Assembly (NCBI GenBank): GCA_963969365.1
Contig: OZ017763.1
Location: forward strand, 620,001-684,000
Origin: Asterochloris sp. CNOR1
Lineage: Eukaryota > Chlorophyta > Trebouxiophyceae > Trebouxiales > Trebouxiaceae
Reading direction: 5' to 3'
Length of the DNA stretch: 64,000 nucleotides
Notes under the pieces: model-generated
Told to the model about the DNA's origin: nothing
Seen by the model: the letters and a program-made list of their open reading frames with translations, nothing else
Database searches by the model: none
Program-made: the position numbers and the translations under genes
Shown: positions 61,123-64,000 of the stretch, piece by piece
Numbering within the stretch: position 1 is the first letter of the stretch
Layout: each line of letters starts with the position of its first letter

Positions 61123-62720
61123 GCTGCTGGGTGTGCTGCGTACCGGCGTGGCCAGTCAGCCTCTCACTGCAGTGCACAGGGACGCAAGTGACGAGCCAGG
61201 CACCTGACTGTGATTTGCGCAATCCAAATTCTCCCTGGTATGCTGTAATCGGCGCAAAGTGGCTGTTCAGCCAGCACCCCCAGCACCTAAAAGCTGGTCA
61301 GCCTTCTAAGGCATGCTGCGTAATCAGCATCGAATGTGCGTCAACTGCATCCTACAGCGCCAAGTCGCTCTTGAATGTGCTGTAACATGCTGGGCAGTAA
61401 AGCAATTTTGGCTTATAGCTATCTCTTGTGACACATCTGCATTTCTCAGGCGTGCCGTGGGTTTTGCGGCAACTGGCATGTCAGCAAGTCCTGCAGTGCG
61501 CCTGGATGGATTGGTGTGCAGGCGCCTGAGGTAGCTGGCAAGCTGATCAAGCTGACCATATATGAACTTGTGCCAGTCAGGATGCATAGCACAGCAGATG
61601 CTTTGCCACCAATGCCCTGCACTGTGCTGATGGCCCACCCAGCACCACTCGAGATAATTAAGTGCAGCAATCAAGCCTGAAGTGGATCGGACAGTCTTCT
61701 CCCGGCAGCAGGCAGTTGTGGCAGGCCGATGCACTGATTCCAAAGAGCGAAGTCGCACCTGACAAGAAATCCATTCCTGCCTGCAGGGAAACCTCGATGC
61801 TCTCTGATCAGCTGAAGACCCCCATCAGGGCTGCATGCTGGACAGAAAGTGGCAGCGCCCTCTGTGACTCTCTACACCCCCTACTGCGGCAGACGGGTGT
61901 AGCCTGGGAGCTTCCAGTTGCTGTATGCCAGAGGTTGAGAAGGCGCCGGCCAACAGTCCGGCATGATTGCATGGCAACGTCAGATGCATGGCGACATTAG
62001 AGAGCCCAATGCATGGTCAGGTCAGCGCCTGCATGAGATGGCTGTGTGGCGTCATCCCATGGGCAGCCACAGCTCAGCAGAGCTGCCTATCACCCAGACC
62101 GGTCAGCTGTAGGCACAGATGTGGCAGAGAACCTGATGATGACAAGGCAGAGGTTGCCGTTAGTGTATTGATCAGTCTATGGAGGCACTTGTCATTTCAT
62201 GTGCTGCATGGTGGTGCCGAGGTGCAGGGAATACCAGACTGCACAATTGGAGGTCATGTGTGATGGTGCCTTCTAGGCGAGGGCATTGTGGTCAGGTGGC
62301 AACCAAGCAGGGGCTGGACCCAAGCTGAAGCTGTGCCATTGGGGCTTCCAGTACCCAGCAGCACGGCAGAGGGCTACCTGGACCCACATTGAGGCAGTCA
62401 GACCGCGCACCAGGCAGCACCCCGCAAAAGCTCAGCAGTAGTCTACTGTATAGCCTGCCCAAACCATGCCATGCGCTGCTTCCCTTGACGTGACTCTCAG
62501 GCTGCTGCCTTGAATTGTCAAATAAATGCAGGCCCAAAAATGCAAGCCCTGAACAGACAGGTAGCTGCTGTCCCCAGACAGAAGAGCGGTGCATCTTAGT
62601 GACATTGCAAATTAAAGTTCAATTTGTTCAAAACTGACTGCTACACAAAACTTTGTCTGAGGCCAGAAGGTTCAACAGATGTTCAGAAGCATTACAAGAC
62701 ATCAATGTGATGCCAGAAAA
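61123..62720. other. Intergenic region (NOT3 upstream, MPV17-like downstream)
   Basis: Expected to hold the NOT3 promoter and 5' UTR and the 3' UTR of the Mpv17-like gene. The motif GATGCATGGCGAC and related GCATGG words recur near 61970-62030. No exon with recognisable homology is seen. Confidence 0.45.
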
Positions 62721-63700
62721 TCAGGCAATGGCACGTCGGCTGCTCACATTGCTAAGGTACGCAGACCAGCCAATTTGCACAGCGTTTATGTACAGGATGC
62801 GTTGCTTGCTGGGGATCAGCCTGCACAGGTAGGAGGGTCAGGCTCAGGCTGCAGTGCAGGCTTAGTATGATCTGCATACATCTCAGGGCTGCCATGCACA
62901 AGCTGCCTAACCATGGCAAGCTTACTTGAAGTTAATCAGGTGCGCCACTGGCCACAGAGCATAGTTGGCCATCAGCACAGGTATCAATTTCTGCTGGATG
63001 TCAGGAATGATGTTCTGAGGAGCCCCCTGCAGAGAGTGGCAGATGCATCAATCAATGAGCATGTCAGCAGGCAGGTCTGGCCAGTGTACCAATGCTGAAG
63101 TGGCACATGCCACGACAAATGCAGCCTAGCTCGATTGCAGAGCTCGCTCGTGCATGTGTGTGGACAGTCAAGCCAGCAGCATAACACATATGCACAAGAT
63201 TGCGCCTTTGGAACCTGAGCGCATAGCAACTAGCTTCGGCGACTTGCCTGTAGCACGTTGATGACCGTAAAAAATATGCAGCTGAAGAACGGTGCCCACA
63301 GGAACTGGTCTGCCATCATCTTGAGCACGACTGCCTTGTTCGACTTGGGGTTGTCTGGCATGACCTTGCTGTCTAGGAAAGTGTACCAGAGGTGCCCTGC
63401 AGCACAGGCACGGCAAGCATGGAAAGAGGGCCCGATGATGCAATGATAAAAATAACAATTAGGGCTGTCCTGCAGCCAGGTGATACCGCAGGCATGTAGA
63501 GGGTCTGTGAACTGTCTCTAAGGTTGCATAAGAGAAGAGGCCACATGCAAAGCAGGCAGGTGTAAAGCCTGAGCAGGCAACTGCGATGAGAAACGCTGCC
63601 GTGCTACATGTTGACAGCAGGGCTGACTCACCAATGGGCCCATCCATGAGCATGCCAAAAATCACCAGCCTGAGAGTCCGGAAAGCATCGTAGGACATGC
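62721..63700 (-). CDS. Mpv17/PMP22-family membrane protein, 5' end outside window
   Basis: Four exons (63700-63632, 63396-63248, 63026-62926, 62820-62721) join in phase and encode the C-terminal 138 or so residues. Signatures are DAFRTLRLVIFGMLMDGPIG spliced to HLWYTFLD, the family's RxxRxxxxGxxxxGPxxHxWY; then MMADQFLWAPFFSCIFF, NYALWPVAHLINF, and RILYINAVQIGWSAYLS before the stop. The family comprises four-helix proteins of peroxisomal, mitochondrial or plastid membranes, some forming channels; the location here is unknown because the N-terminus is missing. The first exon in the window starts in phase 1, so at least one exon lies at or beyond 63.7 kb. The 63247-63027 intron starts with GC (CTACAG then GCAAGT), a GC-AG intron. 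Confidence 0.9.
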
Positions 63701-64000
63701 CTGCAGCATGGGCTGGGGGCTTTACCGGGGTCAGACTGGAGTGCCCCTTTCATCAGGCTGCCCCCTGCGCACAGAGGTGTTGCAGCGCAGACTGAGCTGG
63801 ACAGCGACACAATGGATCCACCGAGTTTTAAGCTGGACAGCCAAGACAGGACAGCCTACGGTGTGTGGCCTGCCCATACATGACAAAATGAGGGAGAGTC
63901 TGCCACGCAGGCACTCTGCAGGTGTTGGGCGCCAGGCATGGAGAGGCAAGTCGTCTGCACCTCACACTGTGAAGAGATAGGACGGATACCTGTCAACTGC
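63701..64000. other. Intron or 5' part of the Mpv17-like gene
   Basis: No exon with recognisable Mpv17 N-terminal homology was found up to the window edge, so this is probably intron. Confidence 0.4.

Overview
The window is nuclear DNA of a green alga, most likely a trebouxiophyte-type chlorophyte. The evidence is a PsbS-type light-harvesting-superfamily protein, a SnRK2-type plant kinase, a PAO-family Rieske oxygenase with the plant C-terminal CxxC, very short exons (21-200 nt, most ending in GTGAG and starting after TGCAG), and TGTAA motifs after stop codons. There are no operons, Shine-Dalgarno-led genes, CRISPR arrays or rRNA/tRNA genes that I can support. All exon models were assembled by hand from homology, splice consensus and phase agreement. 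Where I give a complete exon list, the phases join without a break.

Layout. 0.15-6.2 kb (-): PAO-family Rieske non-haem oxygenase. 9.0-11.4 kb (+): PsbS-type protein. 12.4-15.1 kb (-): PLP-homeostasis protein (PLPBP/YggS). 15-19.5 kb: weak, unassigned coding patches. 19.6-20.3 kb (+): single-exon ankyrin-like repeat protein. 21.1-24.1 kb (+): unidentified multi-exon gene. 24.3-30.8 kb (+): SFI1-like centrin-binding-repeat protein with an in-frame TGA at a conserved Trp position. 33.7-36.1 kb (-): VPS62/DUF946-like protein. 36.7-37.6 kb (-): twin-CX9C (CHCH) protein. 37.9-42.5 kb (-): type I L-asparaginase. 43.3-48.2 kb (+): SnRK2-like kinase. 48.7-61.1 kb (-): CCR4-NOT subunit NOT3/5 with a central low-complexity region of about 1,050 residues. 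62.7-63.7 kb (-): Mpv17/PMP22-family protein, 5' end outside the window.

The genes do not form one pathway. PsbS (photoprotection) and the PAO-like enzyme (chlorophyll catabolism or plastid redox) are neighbours on opposite strands. SnRK2 and NOT3 are convergent, with under 520 bp between their stops.

The most striking signal is shared by most of the genes. Their introns contain tandem or dispersed degenerate copies of the gene's own exon-intron junction, either exon end plus donor or acceptor plus exon start, with periods of about 50, 60, 75, 100 and 150 bp. At least six genes show this at ten or more introns. It looks like recurrent tandem duplication across splice junctions, producing mimic splice sites, and may be how introns grow (or arose) in this lineage.
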